Below are positions 37,894-48,194 of a DNA stretch of 64,000 nt, one piece after another. The translations under genes were made by a program, and so were the position numbers. Within the stretch, counting starts at the first letter, position 1. Every line of letters begins with the position of its first letter. Source of the stretch: Croceibacterium sp. TMG7-5b_MA50 (GTDB lineage Bacteria > Pseudomonadota > Alphaproteobacteria > Sphingomonadales > Sphingomonadaceae); NCBI RefSeq assembly GCF_039830145.1, contig NZ_CP156082.1, positions 1,692,001 to 1,756,000 of the forward strand. The letters run 5' to 3'. The notes below the pieces were generated by a model. The model made no database searches. It saw only the letters and a list, made by a program, of their open reading frames with translations, and had not been told where the DNA came from.

Positions 37894-39243
37894 ATGGCCA
37901 CGGCCACGCCCTCCCCCGGTTCCGAGCAAGGCCTGCGCACCCTGTTCGGCATGCTGCCGACAACGCCCGCAGATGCCGGCCGGCGCAACCTGTTGCTGCT
38001 GATCCAGCTGCGCTGGTTCGCGGTCGGCGGCCAATTGGTGACGATAGAGATCGTCCGCTCCGCCATGGGCATCGCCCTGCCCGTCGGCCCGCTGCTGGGC
38101 GCGGTGCTGCTGCTGGTGGCGATCAACCTCGCCAGCCTGCCGCTGCTGCAACGCCGGCGGGATGTCAGCAACCGGGAGCTGACGCTGGCCCTGTTGCTAG
38201 ATGTGGGGGTGCTCGCCTGGCAGCTCCATTTCACGGGCGGCATCGCCAATCCGTTCGCCCCGCTGTTCCTGCTGCAGGTGGTGCTGGGCGCGCTGCTCCT
38301 CTCGCAGCAGGCCGCGTGGGGCGTTGCGGTCGTCGCGCTTGGCGCGTTGCTGGCGCAGTTGTTGTGGACCCGCCCGCTCAATCTTCCGGCGCCCTACGCC
38401 GCCGACCCGCTGCAATTGTACCTGCAGGGCAGCTTCGTCTGCTTCGCGCTGATCGCGGTGCTGCTGCTGGTCTTCGTCACCCGTACCACTCGCAACCTCA
38501 ATCAGCGCAATGCGGCACTGGCGGAGGTGCAGCAGCGCGCGGTGGAGGAGGACCACATCGTGCGCATGGGCCTGCTTGCCAGCGGCGCGGCGCACGAACT
38601 GGGCACCCCGCTTGCCAGCCTGTCCGTGCTGATCGGCGATTGGCGCCGCCTGCCGCAACTGGCACGCGACCGGGAATTGCAGGAGGATCTGGCCGACATG
38701 GACACCGCCGTGCAGCGGTGCAAGGCGATCGTCAGCTCCATCCTGCTCGCCGCCGGGGAGGCGCGGGGCCTTGCCCCGGAACGGACCAGCGTGCGCGCCT
38801 TCCTGCACGCCATTGTCGCCGAATGGCGCAGCGGGGCAACTGGCCGGATGCCGGGCGAGTTCGCCTTCACCGACCACTTCGGGGAGCCGGACGTGCCGAT
38901 CATCGCCGATCCCGCGCTGCGCCAGGTGATCGGCAATGTGATCGACAATGCGGTGGAGGCATCGCCGGACTGGGTCGGCCTCACCGCCCTGCGGCTCGGC
39001 GACCGGCTGGTGCTGGAGGTGGCCGACCGCGGCCCCGGCTTCGACCCGACAATGCTGCAGGCCTTCGGCCGGCCATACCATTCCACGAAGGGGCGCGCCG
39101 GCGGCGGCGTCGGCCTGTTCCTGCTCGTCAATGTGCTGCGCCAGCTGGGCGGCACAGTGGCGGCGCGCAACAATCCCGAAGGCGGCGCGACGGTGCGGGT
39201 CGAAATTCCCCTGAACGCGCTTACCTCGGCCAGCGATGCCTGA
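37894..39243 (+). CDS. regB: RegB/PrrB/ActS-type redox sensor histidine kinase
   Basis: A 449-aa kinase with about six membrane helices in residues 30-205. The quinone-site motif GGxxNPF known from RegB is present as GGIANPF (residues 115-121). The H-box ASGAAHELGTPLASLSVL has phospho-accepting His234, and Cys276 in RCKAIVSSIL sits about where the redox-active cysteine of RegB lies. The ATP domain shows NVIDNAVEASP, VADRGPGFD and GGGVGLFLLVNVLRQLGG. Relatives sense the ubiquinone pool and control terminal oxidases. Its location behind cyoABCD-SURF1 fits this, and it overlaps the regulator gene by 8 nt. Confidence 0.9.
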   Translation: MATATPSPGSEQGLRTLFGMLPTTPADAGRRNLLLLIQLRWFAVGGQLVTIEIVRSAMGIALPVGPLLGAVLLLVAINLASLPLLQRRRDVSNRELTLALLLDVGVLAWQLHFTGGIANPFAPLFLLQVVLGALLLSQQAAWGVAVVALGALLAQLLWTRPLNLPAPYAADPLQLYLQGSFVCFALIAVLLLVFVTRTTRNLNQRNAALAEVQQRAVEEDHIVRMGLLASGAAHELGTPLASLSVLIGDWRRLPQLARDRELQEDLADMDTAVQRCKAIVSSILLAAGEARGLAPERTSVRAFLHAIVAEWRSGATGRMPGEFAFTDHFGEPDVPIIADPALRQVIGNVIDNAVEASPDWVGLTALRLGDRLVLEVADRGPGFDPTMLQAFGRPYHSTKGRAGGGVGLFLLVNVLRQLGGTVAARNNPEGGATVRVEIPLNALTSASDA

Positions 39244-39778
39244 GCCCGCCCTGCCGCCGCTGCTGCTGATCGTGGAGGACGACGCCGCCTTCGCTCGGAC
39301 CTTGCGCCGATCGTTCGAACGGCGCGGCTATCACGTGGTCGCCACCGACAGCCATGCCGGGATGGTGGATCTGCTCGCCAGTCACCGCCCCGATTATGCC
39401 GTCATCGACCTGAAGCTTGGCGGCGCGTCGGGCCTTGCCTGCGTGCAGACGCTGCATGCCCGGCTGCCGGACGCCAGGATCGTGGTGCTGACGGGCTTCG
39501 CCAGCATAGCCACGGCGGTGGAGGCGATTAAGCTGGGCGCTTCGCATTACCTGGCGAAGCCTGCCAACACCGACGACATCGAACGCGCCTTCGGCCTGGC
39601 GGACGGCAATCCCGATGCGCCGGTAGACGGCCGGCAATCCAGCATCAAGACGCTGGAATGGGAGCATATCCACCAGACGCTGGTAGAGGTGGACTTCAAC
39701 ATCAGCGAGGCCGCGCGGCGGCTTGGCATGCATCGTCGCACGCTGGCCCGCAAGCTGGAGAAGCGGCCGGTGCGGTAG
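39236..39778 (+). CDS. regA: RegA/PrrA/ActR-type response regulator
   Basis: A 180-aa regulator. The receiver domain has acidic pocket IVEDDAAF, phospho-acceptor Asp58 in AVIDLKLGGASG, Thr in VVLTGFAS and Lys in YLAKPAN. A short linker is followed by a Fis-type helix-turn-helix (FNISEAARRLGMHRRTLARKL). This compact architecture is diagnostic of the RegA group. Overlap with the kinase gene shows that they form one two-component system, probably setting expression of the upstream oxidase operon with redox state. Confidence 0.92.
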   Translation: MPEPALPPLLLIVEDDAAFARTLRRSFERRGYHVVATDSHAGMVDLLASHRPDYAVIDLKLGGASGLACVQTLHARLPDARIVVLTGFASIATAVEAIKLGASHYLAKPANTDDIERAFGLADGNPDAPVDGRQSSIKTLEWEHIHQTLVEVDFNISEAARRLGMHRRTLARKLEKRPVR

Positions 39779-39816
39779 GGCTTGCGCTCGCGGGGCGGCA
39801 GGTCGATGGCGCGCGG

Positions 39817-41064
39817 ATGCGACGTCCACCGATCGTGCTGGCCATGCTGCTGCTGGTCTATATCTGCAACTTCGTCGACCGGCAGATCCTGGCCATTCTG
39901 GCGGCGCCGATCCAGCGGGAACTGGCGCTGTCCGATGGCGAGATGGGCCTGCTGGGCGGGGTCGCCTTCGCCCTGCTCTACGCCACTTGCGGGGTGCCGC
40001 TGTCGGCACTGGCGGACCGGACGGGCCGCGCGCGGGTGATCGGCTGGGCGCTGGTCGTATGGAGCGGGTGTACCGCTTTGTGCGCGCTGGCGCAGGGCTT
40101 CTGGCACATCTTCCTGGCCCGCCTTGGCGTCGGGATCGGGGAGGCGGGCGGCGTGGCCCCGTCCTACGCGCTGATCGGCGAGTACTTCCCCTCCCATCGG
40201 CGGGCGCGGGCGCTGGCGATCTATTCGCTGGGCATCCCGATCGGCTCGGCCGCGGGCGTGCTGGCGGGCGGAGCGATCGCGGCGGCGGTGGACTGGCGCT
40301 GGGCCTTCGTGGTCGTGGGTGGGGCCGGGCTGCTGCTGGCGCCCGTCTTCGCGCTGCTGGTCCGCGACCCGCCCCGGCGGGAGCGGCGGCCGGCGGCGCC
40401 GTGGCGGCGGACGGCGGGGTTGCTGGTACGGAGCCGGTCGTTCTGGCTGCTGTCGTTGGGACAGGCGCTGGCGAGCATGGCGGGGTATGGCATCGTCTTC
40501 TGGCTGCCGAGCGTGCTGCAACGGTCGTTCGGGCTGACCCTGCTGCAATCGGCGCAGTTCTTCGGCGCCCTGCTGCTGGTGGGGGGGATCGCGGGAGTGC
40601 TGGGCGGCGGGTGGCTGGGCGACCGGCTGGGCCGGGGCGACCGGGCGTGGCATGCCTGGTTGCCGGGAGGGGCCTTCGTGATCGCCGCGCCGCTGTTCGC
40701 GGCGGGGATCGTGTCGGGCGACTGGCGGGTCGCCTTTGCCCTGTTCCTGCTGCCGCAGGCGCTGAGCTACTTCTGGATGGGGCCGGTCCTGTCGGCGGTG
40801 CAGCACCTGGTGGGCGCGGCGGAGCGGGCGAGCGCGAGTGCGCTGTTCCTGCTGGTCAACAATCTGTTGGGTCTGGCCGGGGGGACCTGGGCGCTGGGCC
40901 TGCTGGCCGATGCCCTGCGCGGCCGCCATGGCGAGGGGGCGCTGGCGCAGGCGATGCTGTGGTCGCTGCTGCTGTATGTCGCCGCGGGCCTGCTGCTGCT
41001 GGCAGGCGGGCGCTGGCTCCGGCGCGATTGGGTGCCGGAGCCAGCAATCAGTCCGACCGCTTAG
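39817..41064 (+). CDS. MFS transporter (Spinster-like)
   Basis: A 415-aa carrier with 12 helices. The opening VYICNFVDRQILAILAAPIQ and the segment GIGEAGGVAPSYALIGEYF with the following RRARALAIY are typical of the Spinster-like group. The cytoplasmic motif LADRTGRARVIG is present. Substrates for this group in bacteria are largely unknown. ATG 39817 follows the regA stop by 38 nt, so it may be read through from the redox operon. The stop overlaps the stop of the convergent UrcA gene (TTAG). Confidence 0.82.
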   Translation: MRRPPIVLAMLLLVYICNFVDRQILAILAAPIQRELALSDGEMGLLGGVAFALLYATCGVPLSALADRTGRARVIGWALVVWSGCTALCALAQGFWHIFLARLGVGIGEAGGVAPSYALIGEYFPSHRRARALAIYSLGIPIGSAAGVLAGGAIAAAVDWRWAFVVVGGAGLLLAPVFALLVRDPPRRERRPAAPWRRTAGLLVRSRSFWLLSLGQALASMAGYGIVFWLPSVLQRSFGLTLLQSAQFFGALLLVGGIAGVLGGGWLGDRLGRGDRAWHAWLPGGAFVIAAPLFAAGIVSGDWRVAFALFLLPQALSYFWMGPVLSAVQHLVGAAERASASALFLLVNNLLGLAGGTWALGLLADALRGRHGEGALAQAMLWSLLLYVAAGLLLLAGGRWLRRDWVPEPAISPTA

Positions 41065-41414
41065 CCCTCTTCAGCCGCGGCGACGGCGGCGCTGGCGGCG
41101 TAGCCGCGGGCATCGAGTTGCGCCAGGGCGCCGGCGCGGGCGGTGTCGAAGCAATTCAGCGCCGACGGCGTGCGGTTCAGCACGGAGCCGCGCGGCATGT
41201 CACACACCTGCGCCGCGGCCTGGTTGACGCGAAGCGCCAGCGTGCGCTGGTCGTAAGGGGACGACAGGTTCAGGTCACCGATCTTCACCGCGACGGAGCG
41301 GGTGTCGGGCGCGTGTTCCTGCACCACCATCTCGCTGTTGGCGAAAGCGGGCGTGGTCGCCACGCCGAGGGCAAGCAGGCCGCCAAGGGCGGCGCGCATG
41401 GTCATGGAAGGCAT
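41061..41414 (-). CDS. UrcA family protein
   Basis: A 117-aa secreted protein. The signal peptide (AALGGLLALGVATTPAFA) is followed by the UrcA-type pattern VKIGDLNLSSPYDQRTLALRV, then VNQAAAQVCDMP and NCFDTARAGALAQLD, with two cysteines that probably form a disulfide. The family is common in Sphingomonadales and Caulobacterales and has no known activity. ATG 41414 has a strong AGGAGAG site. A good promoter lies upstream. Confidence 0.85.
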   Translation of the reverse strand: MPSMTMRAALGGLLALGVATTPAFANSEMVVQEHAPDTRSVAVKIGDLNLSSPYDQRTLALRVNQAAAQVCDMPRGSVLNRTPSALNCFDTARAGALAQLDARGYAASAAVAAAEEG

Positions 41415-41471
41415 TGTTCTCTCCTGCAAACGGCCACCTGCCCTGTTGCCGGGCCGGTTGGGTTGATGCTG

Positions 41472-41500
41472 CTTATAATTGCGGCACGCTGCCCAATCAA
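41472..41500 (-). promoter_or_regulatory. candidate promoter of the UrcA gene
   Basis: Read on the minus strand, TTGATT (41495-41500) and TATAAG (41472-41477) are separated by 17 nt and lie about 60 nt upstream of the start codon. Both boxes match the housekeeping consensus in four or five of six positions. Confidence 0.5.
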
Positions 41501-41570
41501 TATGCAGCGCACCAATTCGTCGCTGCACCGCAAGAGTGTGCCGTCCGGTGACACGAGCGGCGGAAGCCGG

Positions 41571-41591
41571 AAGTTGACACTAAGTTGACAC
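41571..41591. repeat. tandem 10-bp direct repeat
   Basis: AAGTTGACAC occurs at 41571-41580 and 41582-41591, one base apart, in the gap after the HTH-containing protein's stop. The copies contain TTGACA. I cannot tell a binding site from chance duplication. Confidence 0.6.
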
Positions 41592-41615
41592 CTCCCTCTC
41601 GCCGCTTCGCCTTGT

Positions 41616-42569
41616 TCATGAACCGTCGCGCGGCGGGCGTCGGCGGGTGCCGGCCTGCGTGGGATCGAGCCAGGCGAACCAGTCGATCTCCTCCTGCTCG
41701 GTGAGCTTGCCGCCCGCCGCCTGCTTCTCGTTCGCCGCCCGCCCGCGTTCGTGCTGCGCCAGCCGCGCCTCCGCCCGCAGCTGCTCGGGGCTTTTCGCCG
41801 GGCGCTGCTCGGCGAGGAAGTGCGGCAGCTTGCCGTCGGCGAGTTCGGCACAGAGCAGTTCGTGCGCCAATTGCTCCGCATCGAGCATCGTTTCCACCGG
41901 GGCGGGCAGCGCGGGTTCCATCGCGCGCAGGACATCTTCGAGTGTGGCGGGCGCCGGAGTGGCGCGGGCCGGGACCGGGGCGAGCGCGGTGCCCTGGCCA
42001 TCCGCCGGGTCATTCCCGCCGCCATCGGTGCCGCGCGCGGCGGCGGCCGGTTGCGCGAAGTGCCACGCCGCACGGGCCGAGCGCGCCTCCCGGCTGTAGC
42101 GTTCGGGCTTCAGGTGGCTGAGCAGACGATCGTTGTAGACGCGGCGGCTGTCCGTCAGTTCGCCGGCGGAATTGTACTGGTCCTGCTCCACGCCCTCGAT
42201 CGCGCGTTCGAAGGCGATATCCTCGATCAGGGTGCCCGCGCGTTCGCGCGCCACGTCCCACGCGCGGGCGAAGGCGGCGGCGTGGGGCGCGCGGCGCAGG
42301 GCATAGGCGCTCGCCCGCGTCATCCCGACCTCCTTCGCGGCGAGCGCGACGAGGCCGGTATCGGCCAGCACCTCGATGAAGCGGCGCTGCTTCTCCTCCG
42401 TCCACCCGTCATAGCGCTGGCGGCGGCGGACGGGGACCCAGCGATAATCGGCGGGGTCGTAGTCGAGGATGGCGTGGCCGAGTTCGGGTTCGGGCGGGGA
42501 TGTGGGGGCGGCTCCGGTGACGGGCGGTGACGGCGGGGCGATGGGTGCGGTGGGCGGGGTCGTGCTCAT
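41616..42569 (-). CDS. hypothetical protein with HTH-like N-terminal region
   Basis: A 317-aa soluble protein. After a proline-rich start come VPVRRRQRYDGWTEEKQRRF and EVLADTGLVALAAKEVGMTR followed by ASAYALRR, a helix-turn-helix pattern similar to terminase small-subunit or homeodomain-like folds. Then AFARAWDVARERAGTLIED and a low-complexity Ala/Pro linker lead to a charged C-terminal half with EQLRAEARLAQHERGRA. It may bind DNA; no phage genes are nearby, so a terminase role is unsupported. Function unknown. Confidence 0.72.
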   Translation of the reverse strand: MSTTPPTAPIAPPSPPVTGAAPTSPPEPELGHAILDYDPADYRWVPVRRRQRYDGWTEEKQRRFIEVLADTGLVALAAKEVGMTRASAYALRRAPHAAAFARAWDVARERAGTLIEDIAFERAIEGVEQDQYNSAGELTDSRRVYNDRLLSHLKPERYSREARSARAAWHFAQPAAAARGTDGGGNDPADGQGTALAPVPARATPAPATLEDVLRAMEPALPAPVETMLDAEQLAHELLCAELADGKLPHFLAEQRPAKSPEQLRAEARLAQHERGRAANEKQAAGGKLTEQEEIDWFAWLDPTQAGTRRRPPRDGS

Positions 42570-42652
42570 CGGCGAGCTTAGGGCAGGTTTTTGCCGAGTA
42601 GGAAAATGTTTTGGGGTGGTACGCGATGAATTAATACGAATAGGCGCGAGGC

Positions 42653-42800
42653 ATGGACTATCTGCTCCAGCGTTTTACCGCTCCTGACGGAACGGAAATG
42701 GTCGTGCTGCGCGCCGATGGCTGGGATCGCCTGTGCACCTACTTCAAGGCGCGGAGGATGAGCGGCTGGCCCGGATGGAGGTTGGCGACGGCTACGGCTC
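42653..42800 (+). pseudogene. possible frameshifted and truncated small HTH/antitoxin-like gene
   Basis: The frame from ATG 42653 begins DYLLQRFTAPDGTEMVVLRA, like the N-terminus of small XRE/antitoxin-type proteins (the pattern TPDGERLVVLPxxEYxRL). After about 35 codons the natural continuation (GAEDERLARMEVGDGYG) lies in the next forward frame, which suggests a one-base frameshift. The sequence then runs into the AT-rich block. The identification is tentative. Confidence 0.35.
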
Positions 42801-42861
42801 GCGCAACACGAAACGCACGACTAAGGACCGCGCATTAAGAAAATCAGACTGCCACTCCTTT

Positions 42862-44262
42862 TTATCCAGTCGTTCTATATGCGTGATCGTGCAGTCTGCT
42901 AACCCATTCGCGGATGTGATCAAACCATCTTGCGTACTGATCCTCTGACAGATCAGTTTTTAACAAGCCGTCTTTACCAACACGATGCAAAAATGCGTAC
43001 AAGACTTCTTCGGCCACATCTCCACATATTAACACGCCTTCACTAACTGACTTAGAAAACGGCGATACAGATCCGTGAACTAGCTTAGATCTTAAATCAT
43101 AAGCTTCCTTGACAATCTTTTTCTTCAACCTCCAATCATCTAAGCAATCAGATGACATAGTTAAATCAGCAACTCTTGTGCTTACCGTCTCTGCTATATC
43201 ACTCTTGCTTCCAGCAACCATAAGTCGCTCTATGGCGGTTATAAATTTTACTACTTTCGAGAATGACTGCTTATCTCTCACTCCCTCGCCAAACCACCTC
43301 GCTGCATCCAAGAACCGGCTTGCTATCGGTCGCCTTACACTTAAATCAACCTTACTATTTAAAACTAACCTAATCAGTTGAAGCGTTTCCACAACATCTT
43401 CTCTTTGTAAATCCTTGGACCATCCTTCTGGAAAGCCCATGGCGTCTAGGCTTCCTGTAGATGTCTGGATGGTCATCAAGCCATCCTTTTTGATCCACGC
43501 CAATGCTCGAGAGTCACTGGATATTTGGAAGCGACCAACTTCAACGCGATGAGTGCCTTTCCTGCCAATCAGAAAATATAAGCAGTCAAGGGCCGACGTA
43601 AGAAGGTCATGTGCCGCATCCTGCGCGCGTTTTGCATCACAGTTTTTCACTGTCACTACCGCTACCCACTTGTAACTCTTATAGTACTCCGCCGCCGTAC
43701 GAAGGTGCTTTCGAGCCCACTTACGGTCACTCTCACTAGGATTTGCCCGCAGGTAAGCCTTCACTTGGTTGAAGATTTCTGGCTGGAACTGATCCAGCCA
43801 TCTTATTTTCACGGCTCCAATGTCGATCTCGCCGGGTTCACTTGTAAATGTAAATCGCAGTGGATAGTAGTAGGTGAACTCTCCGCATCGGGCGGCGGCG
43901 CGCTTTGCAGCCCATGACAACAACCTATCCGTCTGTTTTTGATCAATGGCTCGGCCTTCACTCACGAACCTTTTGATTATTTCTGCGCCTAACTCTTTTT
44001 TGATATCTGAATATGTGACACGAGACTCCAGATCACGAAGTTTGATGACCCTCATCACCAAGGTATCGAGAGCAGAAACAGCCTTTTTGCTGACAAGTAG
44101 TGACCCATGACCCTGCGGGTGAGGCATCATAAACCAAGGATCAACTTCTTCAAAAACAGAGCTCAGGCTTTTAGAAGCTTTAGTAGCAGTAGCAGCGACT
44201 TCGCTAAGTATATACGATATTAGCTCAAAAGATTTGCGATCGTTGATGTCAATCTCATCCAT
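42862..44262 (-). CDS. Apea-like HEPN domain protein, candidate defence gene
   Basis: A 466-aa protein in markedly AT-richer DNA (sampled lines about 43 percent G+C against well over 60 percent around it), a sign of recent acquisition. No signal peptide or membrane helix. The C-terminal third carries AETVSTRVADLTMS, then EAYDLRSKLVHGSVSPFSKS, matching the Rx4-6H motif of HEPN ribonucleases (R391, H396) in the form YDLRSKLVHG seen in Apea-like HEPN families. The N-terminal 300 residues are not recognised. HEPN proteins often act as toxins or anti-phage RNases, but here activity is inference. No antitoxin partner adjoins it. Confidence 0.68.
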   Translation of the reverse strand: MDEIDINDRKSFELISYILSEVAATATKASKSLSSVFEEVDPWFMMPHPQGHGSLLVSKKAVSALDTLVMRVIKLRDLESRVTYSDIKKELGAEIIKRFVSEGRAIDQKQTDRLLSWAAKRAAARCGEFTYYYPLRFTFTSEPGEIDIGAVKIRWLDQFQPEIFNQVKAYLRANPSESDRKWARKHLRTAAEYYKSYKWVAVVTVKNCDAKRAQDAAHDLLTSALDCLYFLIGRKGTHRVEVGRFQISSDSRALAWIKKDGLMTIQTSTGSLDAMGFPEGWSKDLQREDVVETLQLIRLVLNSKVDLSVRRPIASRFLDAARWFGEGVRDKQSFSKVVKFITAIERLMVAGSKSDIAETVSTRVADLTMSSDCLDDWRLKKKIVKEAYDLRSKLVHGSVSPFSKSVSEGVLICGDVAEEVLYAFLHRVGKDGLLKTDLSEDQYARWFDHIREWVSRLHDHAYRTTG

Positions 44263-44357
44263 AGAAACGTACCCAGATCATCACACAGGCGCGCTAAGCC
44301 TTGCTGTAACCGTGAGCCACTGCTGCTTCTGTCGCAAGACGGCTTGTTGAGCAGACG

Positions 44358-44510
44358 CTACCCCTTCTTCGCCTTATGCTCCGCCAGCAGGCGGTCCAGT
44401 TCCACGATGCGTTTGCGCTCCGGCGTGTCCTTCGCCAGCCCCTTCAGGCGGCAGGTCGCCCACAGCGCCTTGCGTTCGGATTCCAGTGCCTTGAGGTAGA
44501 GATCAGCCAT
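44358..44510 (-). CDS. small hypothetical protein (50 aa)
   Basis: A short frame from ATG 44510 to TAG 44358. The product starts ADLYLKALESERKALWATCR and ends with RKRIVELDRLLAEHKAKKG, an almost entirely helical, charged sequence that probably forms a coiled coil. GC content and codon use match the chromosome rather than the AT-rich neighbour. I do not recognise the family. No strong Shine-Dalgarno was seen. Confidence 0.6.
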   Translation of the reverse strand: MADLYLKALESERKALWATCRLKGLAKDTPERKRIVELDRLLAEHKAKKG

Positions 44511-44619
44511 GCCGCGTGATCACCCGCAGGCGTCGGGTTGTAAAGCGCGGAAGGCGAAACCATCGCGGCGCGCCCTCGTTCGCTCACCATCCCCAACAGC
44601 GAAGAGGAACCCGTTCGCC

Positions 44620-45051
44620 ATGAAACTCGCCATTGTTGCCGCCCTGCCCGCCCTCGCGCTGGGCCTTGCCGCGTGCCAGTCGGAAGCCGACAAGCAGGCC
44701 GATGCGACGGAGGACGCGCTGGAGCAGCGGGCCGATGCCGATCTCGCCGCCTCCGATGGCGCGGTCGTCGCGCTGGGCATGACGGAGCGGCAATTGCTGG
44801 ATGCCGACCTCGTCACCGCCGACGGCACCGAGCTGGGCGACGTGGAGGGGCTGCGCCGCACGGGCGACCAGGCGGGCATGGAGGTGACCGGGCTGATCGT
44901 GGAGCTGGAGGACAGCGATCCCGACCGCTACGTCACCGTACCGCTGAACGGCCTGACCATGCGCCATCAGGGCAACGACATGGATGTGCAGACCAGCCTG
45001 ACCGCTGCCGAGCTGGCGGCGATGCCGGATGTGGAATTGCCGACGGTTTGA
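44620..45051 (+). CDS. lipoprotein with PRC-barrel-like domain
   Basis: A 143-aa protein whose signal (LAIVAALPALALGLAAC) ends in the lipobox LAAC. A charged linker leads to LLDADLVTADGTELGDVEGL, which resembles a PRC-barrel start, and to VTVPLNGLTMRHQGNDMDVQ. Likely attached to the inner leaflet of the outer membrane, function unknown. I chose ATG 44620 because it begins the signal peptide; the frame opens earlier at 44509. Confidence 0.78.
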   Translation: MKLAIVAALPALALGLAACQSEADKQADATEDALEQRADADLAASDGAVVALGMTERQLLDADLVTADGTELGDVEGLRRTGDQAGMEVTGLIVELEDSDPDRYVTVPLNGLTMRHQGNDMDVQTSLTAAELAAMPDVELPTV

Positions 45052-45081
45052 TGTGCGCGGGTGGTGGGGTGGCGCTGTTTG

Positions 45082-45132
45082 CCCCTCCACCACCCTGTGG
45101 GTGGTCCCCCTCCCCATCTTGGGATGGGGAGG
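45082..45132. repeat. double-hairpin REP-like element / bidirectional terminator
   Basis: Two adjacent inverted repeats: ACCACCC-TGT-GGGTGGT (about 45090-45105) and CCTCCCCATC-TTG-GGATGGGGAGG (about 45109-45132), followed by ATTTTAGG. It lies between the ends of the lipoprotein gene and thiC, which converge, so it probably ends both transcripts. Its pyrimidine-rich CCCCTCC form resembles intergenic repeats common in this group. Confidence 0.65.
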
Positions 45133-45146
45133 ATTTTAGGGGCGCG

Positions 45147-47153
<2,007 letters not shown>

Positions 47154-47191
47154 GCGGGCACGATAGGCCGCACCCCCGGGGCTTGCAAGCA

Positions 47192-48085
47192 TCAGAACGT
47201 GTAGGCGAGGCCGATGCCGCCGACCCACTGGTCCGCGCTGCCGCGGATGGAGGTGAACGGCGTATCCTCCGCCGAGCCGAACAGGCGGTTGTAGCTGGCG
47301 AGGCCGACGATGGAGAGGCCGCCATCGGTGATGTCGCCATTGAGGTCGAACCCGGCGATCAGGTTGACGCCCGCCGACTTGAACCCGCCATCGGCGTCAT
47401 AGCGGGGCAGGCCGGTGATCGCCGCCTGCTGCGCATCGAGGCCGTAATAATATTCGGCGAAGGAATCATCGACCCATTCGGCATTCACGTTCAGCGCGGC
47501 GAAGATCCCGCGGCTGAGCGGGGTCAGGTAGCTGACGCCGGGCGTCACCACCATGCCGTCATGCGCGCCGGCCACATCCCAGCGCACATCGGTGCTGACG
47601 GTCAGCCGGTCGTAGGGGTGCAGCACCTGCGCGAAGGTGATGCCGGCATTGGCGCCCACTTCCACGGCGAGATCCTGATCATCCAGCAGGTTCACCACGT
47701 CATCCCCGGTGTCGCCGTCGCGGCCGAACCGGAGGCGCGCCACGGGGCCGAGCTGGAACTGGACATTGCCCGCCGTGTCGTAGTCGGCGATCAGGTCCAG
47801 CGCCAGGCCGCCCGCGCGCGGCGCGATCCCGATGCCGCCCACCCGGCCGGCGACCGCCGGGAATGGGGTGACCGTATAATCGTCAGCCCCTTCATAGGTC
47901 GGCGTGTAGCCTACGCCCGCCCCGATCACGAGGAAGTCGCCGTCCAGCACGCCGGCATCGATCTGTTCGGGCACGGCGCCCTGGCCGGTGGTCCCGACCG
48001 AGCCGGGCGCAGCGACATCCTGCGCGATCGCAGGCATGGCAAGCAGCGCGGCCAGGGTGGCGGCGCCGGTCAGAATGGTTCGCAT
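47192..48085 (-). CDS. MipA/OmpV family outer-membrane protein
   Basis: A 297-aa barrel protein. The signal peptide (LTGAATLAALLAMPAIAQ) is followed by DFLVIGAGVGYTPTYEGADD, the family's characteristic first strand, then alternating strands and a terminal VGGIGLAYTF with C-terminal Phe. MipA/OmpV proteins act as scaffolds or osmotically regulated porins in other bacteria; the role here is unproved. It is divergent from the carotenoid operon across 109 nt. Confidence 0.88.
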   Translation of the reverse strand: MRTILTGAATLAALLAMPAIAQDVAAPGSVGTTGQGAVPEQIDAGVLDGDFLVIGAGVGYTPTYEGADDYTVTPFPAVAGRVGGIGIAPRAGGLALDLIADYDTAGNVQFQLGPVARLRFGRDGDTGDDVVNLLDDQDLAVEVGANAGITFAQVLHPYDRLTVSTDVRWDVAGAHDGMVVTPGVSYLTPLSRGIFAALNVNAEWVDDSFAEYYYGLDAQQAAITGLPRYDADGGFKSAGVNLIAGFDLNGDITDGGLSIVGLASYNRLFGSAEDTPFTSIRGSADQWVGGIGLAYTF

Positions 48086-48194
48086 GTAGTGTGTGTGCCC
48101 TCAGAATGTGCAGCTGCAACGTAAGCGCAGGTACTCTGTTCCTGACGGCCGAGCGTGCATTGCCAGCGGGCGGCGATGGGTTACAGCGACGGGC

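Noticed and set aside
41616-42569. The HTH-containing protein as a phage terminase small subunit
   Set aside because: Only the HTH pattern matches. There is no large terminase, portal or capsid gene nearby and composition is chromosomal.
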